Source of the DNA: Tropicibacter naphthalenivorans
GTDB lineage: Bacteria; Pseudomonadota; Alphaproteobacteria; Rhodobacterales; Rhodobacteraceae
Direction: 5' to 3'
Length of the DNA stretch: 64,000 nt
Assembly: GCF_900176475.1 (NCBI RefSeq)
Contig: NZ_FWXX01000005.1
Span: forward strand, 186,001 to 250,000
This document shows, in pieces, positions 39,051-48,454 of the stretch. A program made the translations under genes and the position numbers. Numbering within the stretch: position 1 is the first letter of the stretch; each line of letters begins with the position of its first letter. Below the pieces are notes generated by a model. The model saw nothing but the letters and a program-made list of their open reading frames with translations, was not told the origin of the DNA and made no database searches.

Positions 39051-39910
39051 GCGGCGTTCGGAAGGCGGCTGAGATCGGGCATATTGCCTTCGGCGTAGCT
39101 GTGCCAAAGGTCGATCAACGGGCGCAGCTGATGTGCCTTTGCATGGTCTTTTTGCCAAGGTTTTTCATACTGATAGTGCACGATCTTAATGTTGTTCCAA
39201 TCCCAGAGTTGCGGCAGGTTGATCCAACAGTATTGAAGCATGTTGTAAAAGATCGGCAGGCCGTGCCAGTCTGGAAAGAAGTCCTGAAGAAAAGTCTGAT
39301 CGGTGCGTTTCCAGAACGCGCCCGGCGTATCGAGACGGGCCAGCATTTGCGCAAAGGTCTGAGCCGAGGGCCGGGCCACAAAGACGCCAGAGTTCATGCG
39401 ATGGAAATCGGCGAGGCTTTCGTAAACGTTCGGAGCGGCGCAAAAATCGGGGTAATCGAACAGCTTGTCGACGTTTTGCAGCACCAGCGTATCGCTATCC
39501 AGGAACACGCAAGCCTGGTAATCCAGTTGCCATAGCCGAAGCTTGATGAAGTTATCCAGCGGCGTGTGAAAGCTGGGTTTGGTCCCTTTGGTGAACGGGG
39601 CGCGGCCATGCAGGCGCGACTTGGCGTGTGCATGGTTAAACGCGTCAGAGAGCGGCAGATGATGGGTCAGGATCAGGCGCACCCCCATGGCGCGCAGCGG
39701 CTCTAACGCGGTGTCGGGCACGGCGGCGGTGTGCAGGACAACCAGATCGGCGTCGGTGCCGGTCAAGCGCAGCGAATTCATCAAAGCTTTGGCGCCAAGC
39801 GCAAAATCGGCGTTGGTCACGAGGGTCACAAAGGCACGAGATGCGCGCGCCGGACGGGTTGCGATCAGCGCAGGATCAAGGCGGGTCAGCGCGGTCGGGG
39901 CGTCGTACAT
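39047..39910 (-). CDS. glycosyltransferase family 8-like (glycogenin type) protein
   Basis: A protein of 287 aa. FVTLVTNADFALGAKALMNSL near residue 27, the metal-binding ACVFLDSDTLVLQN near residue 136 and FFPDWHGLPIFYN near residue 215 fit family GT8, which transfers sugars with retention. It is the first gene of a two-gene leftward operon with the epimerase. The product glycan is unknown. Confidence 0.86.
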   Translation of the reverse strand: MYDAPTALTRLDPALIATRPARASRAFVTLVTNADFALGAKALMNSLRLTGTDADLVVLHTAAVPDTALEPLRAMGVRLILTHHLPLSDAFNHAHAKSRLHGRAPFTKGTKPSFHTPLDNFIKLRLWQLDYQACVFLDSDTLVLQNVDKLFDYPDFCAAPNVYESLADFHRMNSGVFVARPSAQTFAQMLARLDTPGAFWKRTDQTFLQDFFPDWHGLPIFYNMLQYCWINLPQLWDWNNIKIVHYQYEKPWQKDHAKAHQLRPLIDLWHSYAEGNMPDLSRLPNAA

Positions 39911-40391
39911 GGTGTCCTCGGGGTTGCTCTGACGGTTGGGTAGGGCATTTCACTGGTTAGGTAAAATGAAGCTTTTCTGAAGATTGATATATCTGGCTTT
40001 GCGAAATCTTCAAATTTTACAACGAAAATTTAGGACTTTGTGCGGAATTGATGCAATCAATCATGTATCAATCCGCTGCCGCGTGCCGCGATCAAAGGGC
40101 GTTCGGCGCTCACAAAATTCGTGTCGCATTTTATTGATCCGGCGCTGGCTAGCCCCCTTGAAACCAACGGTTTTTCTGGCAACCGCCCATCTGACAGGCG
40201 TGGGTAGGCCAAAGCGCCCGAAATGTGCCCTTGCGCCGCCCTGCCAAGACCGCCATTCTGCGCCAAAGGGCAGGGGCCTTTGGGTTGAAAACCGTTAAAA
40301 TGCCCCCATCTCCCTAAGCATGACCGGAGACGGTGAACCGCTGCCGCTGAGCGGGGCGCGACCGTCTTGCCAAGACCAAGGAAACGCGAGC
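39911..40391. other. gene-poor control region between the GT8-like gene and lon
   Basis: This 481-bp stretch has an AT-rich part (about 39960-40060) likely to hold the leftward promoter of the GT8-like gene, then sequence without a credible gene, then the sigma-32-like promoter of lon. A 104-codon frame here has no ribosome site and poor codon use and was rejected. Confidence 0.6.
40284..40311 (+). promoter_or_regulatory. sigma-32 (RpoH) type heat-shock promoter of lon
   Basis: GTTGAAA at 40284-40290 and CCCCATCT at 40304-40311, with 13 bases between TTGAAA and CCCCAT, closely match the heat-shock consensus CTTGAAA-N(11-16)-CCCCATNT. It would give a leader of roughly 75 bases before the lon ATG at 40392. 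lon is a known heat-shock gene in many proteobacteria. Confidence 0.6.
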
Positions 40392-42803
40392 ATGAAACAG
40401 CCCCTCAACCCCTCTTATCCGGTGCTTCCGCTGCGCGACATCGTCGTGTTCCCGCACATGATCGTGCCCCTTTTCGTGGGCCGCGAAAAATCTGTGCGCG
40501 CGCTGGAAGAGGTGATGAACGACGACAAGCAGATCCTGCTTGCCAGCCAGATCGATCCGTCCGTGGACGATCCCGAAACCGATGGCATTTACAAGGCTGG
40601 TGTGCTGGCCAACGTGCTGCAACTTTTGAAATTGCCCGATGGCACTGTCAAAGTGCTGGTCGAGGGGCAAAGCCGGGTGCGCATCACCGAATACCTTGAA
40701 AACGATCGGTTTTTCGAGGCCAAGGCCGATTACCTGACCGAAATGCCCGGCGATGCAGCCGCGATCGAAGCCTTGGTGCACACCGTCGCCGAAGAGTTCG
40801 AGCGTTACGCCAAGGTGAAGAAAAACATCCCCGAAGAGGCGCTGGCCGCCGTTGGCGAGGCGACCGAGCCTGCGCAACTGGCTGACCTCGTCGCGGGCCA
40901 TCTCGGCATCGAAGTGCCGCAAAAGCAGGAACTGCTTGAAACGCTTAGCATTTCTGAGCGTCTCGAAAAGGTTTATGGTCTGATGCAGGGCGAGATGTCG
41001 GTTCTGCAAGTCGAGAAAAAGATCAAGACCCGCGTCAAATCCCAGATGGAGAAGACACAGCGCGAGTACTACCTGAATGAGCAGATGAAGGCCATTCAGA
41101 AGGAGCTTGGCGACGGCGAGGATGGCGAAGGCGAACTGGCGGAACTCGAAGAGAAAGTCGCCAACACCAAGCTGTCCAAAGAGGCCAAGGAAAAGGCCGA
41201 GGGCGAGCTGAAAAAGCTCAAGAACATGTCGCCCATGTCCGCCGAAGCGACCGTGGTGCGCAACTATCTGGACTGGATGCTGTCGATCCCGTGGGGGACC
41301 AAGAGCCGCGTTAAGAAAGACCTTAACCGCGCGCAGGACATTCTCGACGCTGATCACTATTCCTTGGACAAGGTTAAAGAGCGCATCGTCGAGTACCTTG
41401 CGGTGCAGGCGCGTTCGCAAAAGCTGAAGGGGCCGATCCTGTGCCTCGTTGGCCCTCCGGGCGTTGGTAAAACCTCGCTGGGCAAGTCGATGGCCAAGGC
41501 CACGGGGCGCGAGTTCATCCGCATCAGCCTTGGCGGCGTGCGCGATGAATCCGAGATCCGCGGTCACCGCCGGACCTACATTGGCTCGATGCCCGGCAAG
41601 ATCATTCAGGCGTTGAAAAAGGCCAAGACCACGAACCCGCTCATCCTGCTCGACGAGATCGACAAGATGGGGCAGGACTTCCGTGGCGACCCGGCCTCTG
41701 CCATGCTCGAAGTGCTTGATCCCGAACAGAATTCGACTTTCGTGGACCACTATCTTGAGGTGGAATACGACCTGTCGAACGTCATGTTCGTGACCACGTC
41801 GAACAGCTATAACATGCCTGGGCCGCTGCTGGACCGGATGGAGATCATCCCGCTGTCCGGCTACACCGAGGACGAAAAGCTGGAAATCGCCAAGCGTCAC
41901 CTCGTGGACAAGCAGGTCAAGAACCACGGGCTCAAAAAGAAAGAGTTCGCGGTGACCGACGAGGCACTGACCGATGTGATCCGCTATTACACCCGCGAGG
42001 CGGGGGTGCGGAACCTTGAACGCGAAGTGGCCAAGCTGGCGCGTAAAGCGGTGACCAAGATCGTTAAGAAAGAGGCCGAGCAGGTGACTGTGACGCCGGA
42101 AAACCTTGACGATTTCCTTGGCGTTAAGAAATACCGTTACGGTCTGGCCGAAGAGGACAACCAAGTCGGTGTGGTCACCGGGCTGGCGTATACGTCGGTG
42201 GGCGGTGATCTGCTGCACATCGAGGCGCTGCGCCTGCCGGGCAAGGGCCGTATGAAGACGACCGGGAAACTCGGCGATGTGATGAAGGAATCGATCGACG
42301 CGGCGTCCTCTTATGTGCGCTCGATTGCGCCGCAGATCGGGGTAAAGCCGCCGCGCTTTGACCGGATGGACATCCACGTGCACGTGCCCGATGGCGCGAC
42401 GCCCAAGGATGGCCCCTCGGCTGGTTTGGCGATGGTGACAGCGATTGTGTCGGTGCTGACGGGGCTGCCGGTGCGCAAGGATATTGCCATGACCGGCGAG
42501 GTTACCCTGCGCGGCAACGCCTCGGCCATTGGCGGCCTCAAGGAAAAGCTGCTGGCGGCTCTGCGGGGCGGGATCAAGACGGTCTTTATCCCCGAAGAGA
42601 ACGAAAAAGATCTGGCCGAGCTGCCGGACAACGTGAAAGAGGGGCTGGAAATCATTCCGGTCAAACACGTGTCCGAAGTTCTTGAGATGGCTTTGATCGG
42701 CAAGCCCGAGCCCATCGAATGGGACGAAGAGGCCGAAGAAGCGGCGGCAGCTGCTGCGGCGGCCAAACAGGGCGGCGTCGATGTGGGGGCAACCGCGCAC
42801 TAA
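40392..42803 (+). CDS. lon: ATP-dependent protease Lon
   Basis: A protein of 803 aa, the usual length of LonA. It has an N-terminal substrate domain beginning YPVLPLRDIVVFPHM, a coiled-coil middle, Walker A GPPGVGKTSLGKS near residue 357, GHRRTYIGSMPG, Walker B LILLDEIDKM near residue 418, and the protease Ser in PKDGPSAGLAM near residue 680 with Lys in GGLKEKLLAA near residue 722. It degrades damaged and regulatory proteins. An Ala-rich tail follows the protease domain. A strong terminator ends the gene. Confidence 0.97.
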   Translation: MKQPLNPSYPVLPLRDIVVFPHMIVPLFVGREKSVRALEEVMNDDKQILLASQIDPSVDDPETDGIYKAGVLANVLQLLKLPDGTVKVLVEGQSRVRITEYLENDRFFEAKADYLTEMPGDAAAIEALVHTVAEEFERYAKVKKNIPEEALAAVGEATEPAQLADLVAGHLGIEVPQKQELLETLSISERLEKVYGLMQGEMSVLQVEKKIKTRVKSQMEKTQREYYLNEQMKAIQKELGDGEDGEGELAELEEKVANTKLSKEAKEKAEGELKKLKNMSPMSAEATVVRNYLDWMLSIPWGTKSRVKKDLNRAQDILDADHYSLDKVKERIVEYLAVQARSQKLKGPILCLVGPPGVGKTSLGKSMAKATGREFIRISLGGVRDESEIRGHRRTYIGSMPGKIIQALKKAKTTNPLILLDEIDKMGQDFRGDPASAMLEVLDPEQNSTFVDHYLEVEYDLSNVMFVTTSNSYNMPGPLLDRMEIIPLSGYTEDEKLEIAKRHLVDKQVKNHGLKKKEFAVTDEALTDVIRYYTREAGVRNLEREVAKLARKAVTKIVKKEAEQVTVTPENLDDFLGVKKYRYGLAEEDNQVGVVTGLAYTSVGGDLLHIEALRLPGKGRMKTTGKLGDVMKESIDAASSYVRSIAPQIGVKPPRFDRMDIHVHVPDGATPKDGPSAGLAMVTAIVSVLTGLPVRKDIAMTGEVTLRGNASAIGGLKEKLLAALRGGIKTVFIPEENEKDLAELPDNVKEGLEIIPVKHVSEVLEMALIGKPEPIEWDEEAEEAAAAAAAAKQGGVDVGATAH

Positions 42804-42823
42804 GCCTTTGCTATAGAACAAAG

Positions 42824-42858
42824 AAAACGCCGCGCTCTGAAATGGGCGCGGCGTTTTT
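42824..42858. terminator. intrinsic terminator after lon, usable on both strands
   Basis: AAAACGCCGCGC (42824-42835) pairs with GCGCGGCGTTTT (42846-42857). A T-run on + ends lon, and the A-run on the other side serves the convergent small gene at 42880-43068. Confidence 0.9.
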
Positions 42859-42879
42859 GTGTGTCTGAGAGACCGGTGT

Positions 42880-43068
42880 TCAGTGCGAGGCAGCCGCTCC
42901 GAAAACGGTCAGAAAGGCCAACATCATCACGACTTCGGCGCTCGGCGCGCTGCTGGAGGCCGCGGCTTCGACGATGATCGGCGCCTCCATCTGCGGCTCT
43001 TCAAGCCCGCCGGCGGTGGCGCTGGCGGCAATTGTGGACATGGCGATCGCGGCAGCAATCTTTTTCAT
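42880..43068 (-). CDS. short exported protein of the GGLEEP type
   Basis: A protein of 62 aa with a signal peptide (KKIAAAIAMSTIAASATA, cleavage before GGLEEP) and a hydrophobic C-terminal helix ending AAASH. A GGGGGA ribosome site lies upstream on the minus strand. I recall similar 55-70 aa proteins starting MKK and carrying GGLEEP after the signal in Rhodobacterales, sometimes mislabelled as ferrochelatase. Function is unknown. It shares the lon terminator. Confidence 0.72.
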   Translation of the reverse strand: MKKIAAAIAMSTIAASATAGGLEEPQMEAPIIVEAAASSSAPSAEVVMMLAFLTVFGAAASH

Positions 43069-43236
43069 CTGAAATCCCCCCTGGTGCTCAGAAAACAGAT
43101 TTTATCCTTGCGCGATTTTCCGCCGAGTCAAGCAAGTGCTGGAAATCGGTGGAAAAATCGGTTAAAGTTAATCTTAGGCGATAACGCCAAGCCGCGCGCA
43201 ACGACGTGGCATCACACAAAGAGCAGAGACAGGCAC

Positions 43237-43686
43237 ATGGCTACTGAAACCAAGACGACCACGCGGCGTCGGACGACGTCGACTCGTAAAACGTCCAGCG
43301 CGGCAGCATCGACCAAGACGCCCAAGGCCGAAGAGGTCCTGGCAGAGCTGACCGGCGAGCCGACCCCGGCGGAAACCACGATGCCGACCGCGGACATCGT
43401 CGAGTTGACCGAACAGCCCGAGCTGAAAAAGCGCGAGCTGATCGAAATGGCGGTCGAGCGCAGCGGCGTGAAAAAGCGCGACGCGAAACCGGCGATCGAA
43501 GCTGTTCTGGCGATTCTGGGCGAGGCACTTGCAGAAGGGCGCGAATTGAACCTCCAGCCGCTGGGTAAACTCAAGGTCACGCGTATGAAAAAGGGTGACA
43601 ACGGCCAGATTATCAACGCCCGCGTGCGTCAGCCGCAGACGGATGAAATTTCTGACACGGACCCTCTTGCGCACGCCGCAGAGTGA
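43237..43686 (+). CDS. HU-family DNA-binding protein with basic N-terminal tail
   Basis: A protein of 149 aa. The last 90 residues are an HU/IHF fold (KRELIEMAVERSGVKKRDAKPAIEAVLAILGEAL, LNLQPLGKLKVTR), and the first 55 are Thr/Arg/Lys-rich (TTTRRRTTSTRKTSS), then acidic and Pro/Thr-rich. The fold bends DNA; the tail resembles eukaryote-like basic extensions. It is monocistronic, followed by a tRNA gene 20 bp later. Confidence 0.86.
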   Translation: MATETKTTTRRRTTSTRKTSSAAASTKTPKAEEVLAELTGEPTPAETTMPTADIVELTEQPELKKRELIEMAVERSGVKKRDAKPAIEAVLAILGEALAEGRELNLQPLGKLKVTRMKKGDNGQIINARVRQPQTDEISDTDPLAHAAE

Positions 43687-43705
43687 GGTTAGAAGCCGCT
43701 CTACC

Positions 43706-43780
43706 GGGTGATTAGCTCAGTGGTAGAGCGCTTCGTTCACATCGAAGATGTCAGGGGTTCAAATCCCTTATCACCCACCA
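43706..43780 (+). tRNA. tRNA-Val (CAC)
   Basis: A 75-base cloverleaf. The acceptor stem GGGTGAT pairs with ATCACCC, the anticodon stem CTTCG/CGAAG encloses loop TTCACAT giving anticodon CAC, the T arm contains GGTTCAAATCC, and the 3' CCA is encoded. Confidence 0.97.
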
Positions 43781-43790
43781 GAATTCCAGA

Positions 43791-43817
43791 AAGCGCACCT
43801 AAGACGGGTGCGCTTTC
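43791..43817 (+). terminator. terminator after tRNA-Val (CAC)
   Basis: AAGCGCACC (43791-43799) pairs with GGTGCGCTT (43807-43815), followed by TC-rich sequence. The remaining 110 bp to the next tRNA show no gene. Confidence 0.7.
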
Positions 43818-43928
43818 GTCGTACTGGGGCGAGTGTTTTGGCGGGTTGGGTGGCCGCAAAAACTTGGGATTTTTCCGGATAAACGGTCTTGCGCGCGGGG
43901 CTGGCTTTCGCTAAATCCACCGCACGGC

Positions 43929-44004
<76 letters not shown>

Positions 44005-44108
44005 TTCCACCTTGTTTTGCTCTACCATTTTCCGGAACTGGACTGCGTTATTGTCAGTCTGAGTGTGCGGATGTACCCTTTGGCTGAATTGGTTTGGAGG
44101 GGCGTTTT

Positions 44109-46265
44109 ATGTGGATCGAGGGTCTTGGGCGTACGGTTTTTCGGGCGCATTTGAATCAGGGGCCCAGCGGAATGTACCTCTTTGATCATCAAAGCAGCCA
44201 GTTCCGCATTATTTCCGGTCCCGATGGCCAGAGTTTCACGGCCTCTTCCGCGCTTTATAGCGAGTTTCAGCGGATTCTCGTGTCGGGCAAGGTCGCAGGT
44301 CCACAGGATGTCGGCTACGAAGTCTATGAATTGAATGACGATTTCACCGTCTCGTTGTTTCAGGACATTGAACCGGGCGCGGAGTCTTCCTTTTTTGACT
44401 TGGATAAAACCGTCCATAGCCTGGAGACGTCGGATTACCTTATTTCCTTGTCGGGGATGCCGACGGTCTTGTTTTCAGACGGCACATTTGAACCGTTCTC
44501 GGAATTCTTCGGCGGTATAAGCACGATCACTTCGGCGCGCTTTGCCGGAAAGTATCAAAGCGAGGCGCTGATTATCGCCGAGGTGGATGGCAATTATAAC
44601 GGGCAGCTGATTGGCATCGACAGAGCGCAAGCCCAGTATCGGATTTACGATCAGTTCGAGGGGGCGATCAGCAGTGCGTCTGTTTCGAACGTCTTTGTTC
44701 TGCAGGACCGCCTTTTTGCAAACATAGGGACCTCGACCTACGGCAAAGAACTGTGGGAACTGGTCGATGGCGTCTGGACGATTGTGGAGGATCTGGATCC
44801 GGGGTTTTGGTCGTCTAGCCCGTCTTATGAGTTCACGCAAAACGGGGCGCATTATTTTACCGCCGTGACGCAAGACGTGGGTCGAGAGTTGTTTCGGTTG
44901 GACGCGGATGGTTTGTCCCTTGCGCTGGACGCAAATCCGGGAAGCGCCAACGGGTTGGTGCGCGCCGTTTTCCTTCGGGTCGGGGAAGACGTCTACTTTC
45001 AGGATGACGCAGAGACGGTTTGGTTCCGCATGGACGCCGCGGGCGTAATCCACACGTCGACAGGTTTCGGCGCTGACGGGACCCTAGACACGCCCAGCTT
45101 TGTGGTGAATTTCGACACCCAAGAGGCGACGTGGACCCGGAATTCTTATGACGCTTCCGCAGTTTACGTCGTGAACAACGGATTGTTGCGCCCATTCGAT
45201 CTACCGGACGGGATCGGGATCGAAGCCGACGGCCTTTTCTTTTTGAATGGGACACTGTTCCTTAAGGCGGACGATGGCGCGAGCGGAACCATGCTCTACG
45301 CTTACGCGGCCTCCGGGGAATGGGTCGCGCTGTTTGATGCCCCGTATGAGACCGGCGTTCCGTTGCCGAGCATCTATGATCTGTCGATGATTAACCACGG
45401 TGGGCCCAGGGACGTTTGGTTCGGCGACGACAGCGACGAAGTCGTGCTGGCCCCGGATGTTGGCGGTATCATCTACGCCGAGGCGGGGAACGATTCGCTG
45501 ATGGGCGGCGTGTCTGCCGATGCGCTCTATGCCGGCGATGGGGACGACACGCTGACCGCGGGGGACGGCGACGATACGCTGGATGCAGACCGGGGTGCGG
45601 ATCATATTTCTGGCGGTGATGGGGATGACCAAGCCTGGGGCGATGGTGGCGACGACACCATATTTGGCGATGCTGGCAACGATACATTGCGGGGCGGGCG
45701 TCAGTGGGATTCGATCGATGGCGGTGCTGGTGACGACTCGATCGTGGGCCAGCGTCATGGCGACACTCTGCTGGGTGGGCTGGGCAGCGATACGCTCAAG
45801 GGCGGCGGCGGCGCTGATTTGATGGTTGGCGGCGAAGGGGACGATTTCCTTAAAGGGGGTAGTTACGCGGATACCCTGTTGGGCGGCGCGGGAGACGACC
45901 GTTTGGTCGGCAATCGTCACGATGATGTGCTTGACGGGGGCGCAGGACGGGACAAGCTGAACGGCGGCGGCAATGACGATACGCTGATAGGGGGGGCAGG
46001 AGATGACTGGCTGGTCGGCGGGATCGGCGCGGACTTTTTTGTCTTTGAGGCCGGTTCGGGACAGGACACCATCGCGGATCTGGATTTGCGCTACGATAAA
46101 ATTTCGCTGACTGGGGCCGATCTAGGCGGGCAGTCGGTCGTTGATCTGGCTGCGGCGGCGCAGACGACAGAGGCTGGGCTGCTGCTGACTTTGACCGAAG
46201 GTGACACGATTTTGCTGTCTGGCGTGACGCAGAGCAGCGGTCTAGAGGCAGTGCTGCTGTTCTGA
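44109..46265 (+). CDS. RTX-type calcium-binding secreted protein
   Basis: A protein of 718 aa without a classical signal peptide. The first 430 residues are beta-rich with elements such as YGKELWELVDG and GRELFRLDADG, like the ELW-type propeller repeats of some secreted proteins. Residues about 440-650 hold some 20 nonapeptides of the GGxGxDxLx type that fold with calcium. The C-terminus (GGIGADFFVFEAG, then a hydrophobic end) fits type I secretion. No secretion genes are nearby. It may be an adhesin or matrix protein; no enzyme domain is visible. Confidence 0.87.
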   Translation: MWIEGLGRTVFRAHLNQGPSGMYLFDHQSSQFRIISGPDGQSFTASSALYSEFQRILVSGKVAGPQDVGYEVYELNDDFTVSLFQDIEPGAESSFFDLDKTVHSLETSDYLISLSGMPTVLFSDGTFEPFSEFFGGISTITSARFAGKYQSEALIIAEVDGNYNGQLIGIDRAQAQYRIYDQFEGAISSASVSNVFVLQDRLFANIGTSTYGKELWELVDGVWTIVEDLDPGFWSSSPSYEFTQNGAHYFTAVTQDVGRELFRLDADGLSLALDANPGSANGLVRAVFLRVGEDVYFQDDAETVWFRMDAAGVIHTSTGFGADGTLDTPSFVVNFDTQEATWTRNSYDASAVYVVNNGLLRPFDLPDGIGIEADGLFFLNGTLFLKADDGASGTMLYAYAASGEWVALFDAPYETGVPLPSIYDLSMINHGGPRDVWFGDDSDEVVLAPDVGGIIYAEAGNDSLMGGVSADALYAGDGDDTLTAGDGDDTLDADRGADHISGGDGDDQAWGDGGDDTIFGDAGNDTLRGGRQWDSIDGGAGDDSIVGQRHGDTLLGGLGSDTLKGGGGADLMVGGEGDDFLKGGSYADTLLGGAGDDRLVGNRHDDVLDGGAGRDKLNGGGNDDTLIGGAGDDWLVGGIGADFFVFEAGSGQDTIADLDLRYDKISLTGADLGGQSVVDLAAAAQTTEAGLLLTLTEGDTILLSGVTQSSGLEAVLLF

Positions 46266-46276
46266 GCGCATCTTGG

Positions 46277-48361
46277 TCAAGCGGCTTGCTCTGTCTCGAC
46301 CTGCGGTGATGTGGCGAAGCCAGACTGCGCGCTGACTTCGAATTGACCAACCAAAGCCTTGAGGTTTTTACCTTCGGTCAACAGGATACGGCTGTCGGCG
46401 GCGGATTTTTGGAACATCTCGGCGTTCTTTTGGGTCATCTTGTCCAGCTCAGAAACCGCGAGGTTCACATCGTTCAAGCCTTGGGACTGCTCCTCTGACA
46501 GCTCGGCGATCCGGCGGATTTGCGATGTGACCTCTTCGACGGCATGAAGGATGTCATCCAAGGCCGCGCCGGTTTCATTCACGAATTGCACGCCATGCTG
46601 GACGCGTTCGCCGGACGTGGAGATCAAGGTTTTGATCTGGCGCGCGGCTTCGGTGGTGCGTTGGGCCAGCGATCGTACCTCGGCGGCGACAACAGCAAAG
46701 CCACTGCCAGCGTTCCCCGCACGCGCCGCTTCGACCCCGGCGTTGACGGCCAAGAGGTTGGTTTGAAAGGCGATGTCATCAATTATGTCGCTGATCCGAG
46801 AGATTTCCTTGGCGGAGTTGTCGATCTCGGTCATGGCGGAAACGGTGCCCGATACGATGTCCGCCCCGGCGCGGGCCTTATTGATGGCGCTTTGCCCGCT
46901 GTCGTTGGCGGCGCGCGCTCCGGCGGTGCTGTCGGAGACGGCCGATGTCACATGTTGCAGCGCGGCGGCGGTTTCTTCCAGCGTTGCGGCGGTGTGCTCG
47001 GCCCGGTTGGACAGATCGTCCGTCGAATTGCTGATATGGTCCGCGCTTTCGCTGACCGCCTGGGCGGATTGGGCAATCGCTGTGATCACGTCCCGCAGCT
47101 GCGCGATCGCATGGTTGTAATCGGCCATAAGCTGTTGGTAATCGGCACCAAAATCTTCGGTGATGGCGGCGTCGAGGTTGCCCTTGGCGACCCGGCGCAG
47201 CGCCGTTTCCAGCGCTTTGACGACGCGGCTTTGTTGTGCCTGAACCTCGGTCTGCTGGGTGCGCAAGGTTTCCGCCTCCACCAGCCCATCGCGAAACACG
47301 ACGAGGCGGTTCGCCATATGCCCGATTTCGCCCTTTTCGCGGGCCAAATCGTCAAGCGCGATGTCTGTCTTGCCTTGCGACAAGTCGCTCATGCGATCCA
47401 TCACAAGGGTCAGCTTTTGCGTCAGCTGCCTGCCAAAGATGAACGCCAGCAAAGTCGTGATCCCGAGCGCCACCGCGATGCCGATCAAGCTTTGCCAGAG
47501 GACGGCGTCGGTGATGGCGTTCAGGCTGGTCTGGTCGATGATGATATGCGCGATGGCCACCGGTTTTCCGGAAAAGTCATTGACGACATAGGCTTGTCCG
47601 GCGGCGGGTGCGTCATTCAGGGGGAAGTTTTTCCTCAGGGGATCGCCCTGTAATGCCTTTTCGATGTCGGACGCGCTTAGTAGGGGCGGGCCATCATAAT
47701 AGGCTGTTACGCGTTGCAAGCCGCTGTCATCGCTAGAGAAATCAGCGATCGAATCGTCCGGTAGCAGGTACATTTCGACGCTGCTTTTCCCCTCGGCAAA
47801 GATGTCCTCTAGAAAGGCGCTGTCGAACCGCAGCCCAAATTCCACCGTGCCCACATGATCGTTGCCTTGACGCACCGGCGCGATGCCGCGAATGCCAAGG
47901 CCCGCGCGCCCACGTTCCAGCCCGGCCAAGGCCCGCTGCTGTTGGTTGGCTGCGACCACCAAGCGGCGAAAGCCGGACAGATCATCGCCATACAGATCGG
48001 GTTTGTGGACCCGCAGGATCGAAATCGCATCAGGCGAATGAAACTGGAACTGCGCAACCCCGGTCGAAGCTGAGACCTCGCCGAAATTCTTGACGAACAA
48101 GCGGTGCAAGCCCTTGGTATCCTGTTTGTCGACGGCGCGCTGCACCCGCGGCATGGCCGCAACGACCGTCGCCATGGACAGGGCGGTTTGTACGCGGTCG
48201 GCCATCGACGCTTCGAGCCGACCCTGGATCTGGCGAAATTCACGATCGCCCCCCTCTTGGGCCAGTTTCTGCGATCCAAGGTACAAGGGCACAGCCGCCA
48301 ACAGGGCAGAAATCACTGCACTGATAAGAATTGCGAGAAATATCCTGAATCTCAGGGACAT
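46277..48361 (-). CDS. methyl-accepting chemotaxis protein
   Basis: A protein of 694 aa. The first membrane helix is at about 7-27, the periplasmic sensor of double-Cache type at about 30-280, the second helix at about 283-303, then a HAMP segment and a long signalling coiled coil. The hairpin tip IDDIAFQTNLLAVNAGVEAA and VVAAEVRSLAQRT are the family core. There is no receptor-modifying pentapeptide at the end. It senses an unknown ligand outside the membrane. It is convergent with the RTX gene, 11 bp apart. Confidence 0.94.
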   Translation of the reverse strand: MSLRFRIFLAILISAVISALLAAVPLYLGSQKLAQEGGDREFRQIQGRLEASMADRVQTALSMATVVAAMPRVQRAVDKQDTKGLHRLFVKNFGEVSASTGVAQFQFHSPDAISILRVHKPDLYGDDLSGFRRLVVAANQQQRALAGLERGRAGLGIRGIAPVRQGNDHVGTVEFGLRFDSAFLEDIFAEGKSSVEMYLLPDDSIADFSSDDSGLQRVTAYYDGPPLLSASDIEKALQGDPLRKNFPLNDAPAAGQAYVVNDFSGKPVAIAHIIIDQTSLNAITDAVLWQSLIGIAVALGITTLLAFIFGRQLTQKLTLVMDRMSDLSQGKTDIALDDLAREKGEIGHMANRLVVFRDGLVEAETLRTQQTEVQAQQSRVVKALETALRRVAKGNLDAAITEDFGADYQQLMADYNHAIAQLRDVITAIAQSAQAVSESADHISNSTDDLSNRAEHTAATLEETAAALQHVTSAVSDSTAGARAANDSGQSAINKARAGADIVSGTVSAMTEIDNSAKEISRISDIIDDIAFQTNLLAVNAGVEAARAGNAGSGFAVVAAEVRSLAQRTTEAARQIKTLISTSGERVQHGVQFVNETGAALDDILHAVEEVTSQIRRIAELSEEQSQGLNDVNLAVSELDKMTQKNAEMFQKSAADSRILLTEGKNLKALVGQFEVSAQSGFATSPQVETEQAA

Positions 48362-48454
48362 GATCTACTCCGCTGGGTTCGCCGCCATATCAATGCAGCG
48401 TCCAGCGTTTTGACCGCGTTAAAGCAGGCCCGAAAAATACAAAAAACTTTAGAC

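Noticed and set aside
39984-40298. A 104-codon frame upstream of lon
   Set aside because: There is no ribosome site, composition is unlike neighbours, and it overlaps the heat-shock promoter of lon.
40314-42821. An 835-codon minus-strand frame opposite lon
   Set aside because: It spans exactly the lon gene in the antisense codon phase; composition is that of a shadow.
46277-46290. A terminator between the convergent RTX and chemotaxis genes
   Set aside because: The 11-bp gap and flanking coding sequence show no clear stem with a T-run.
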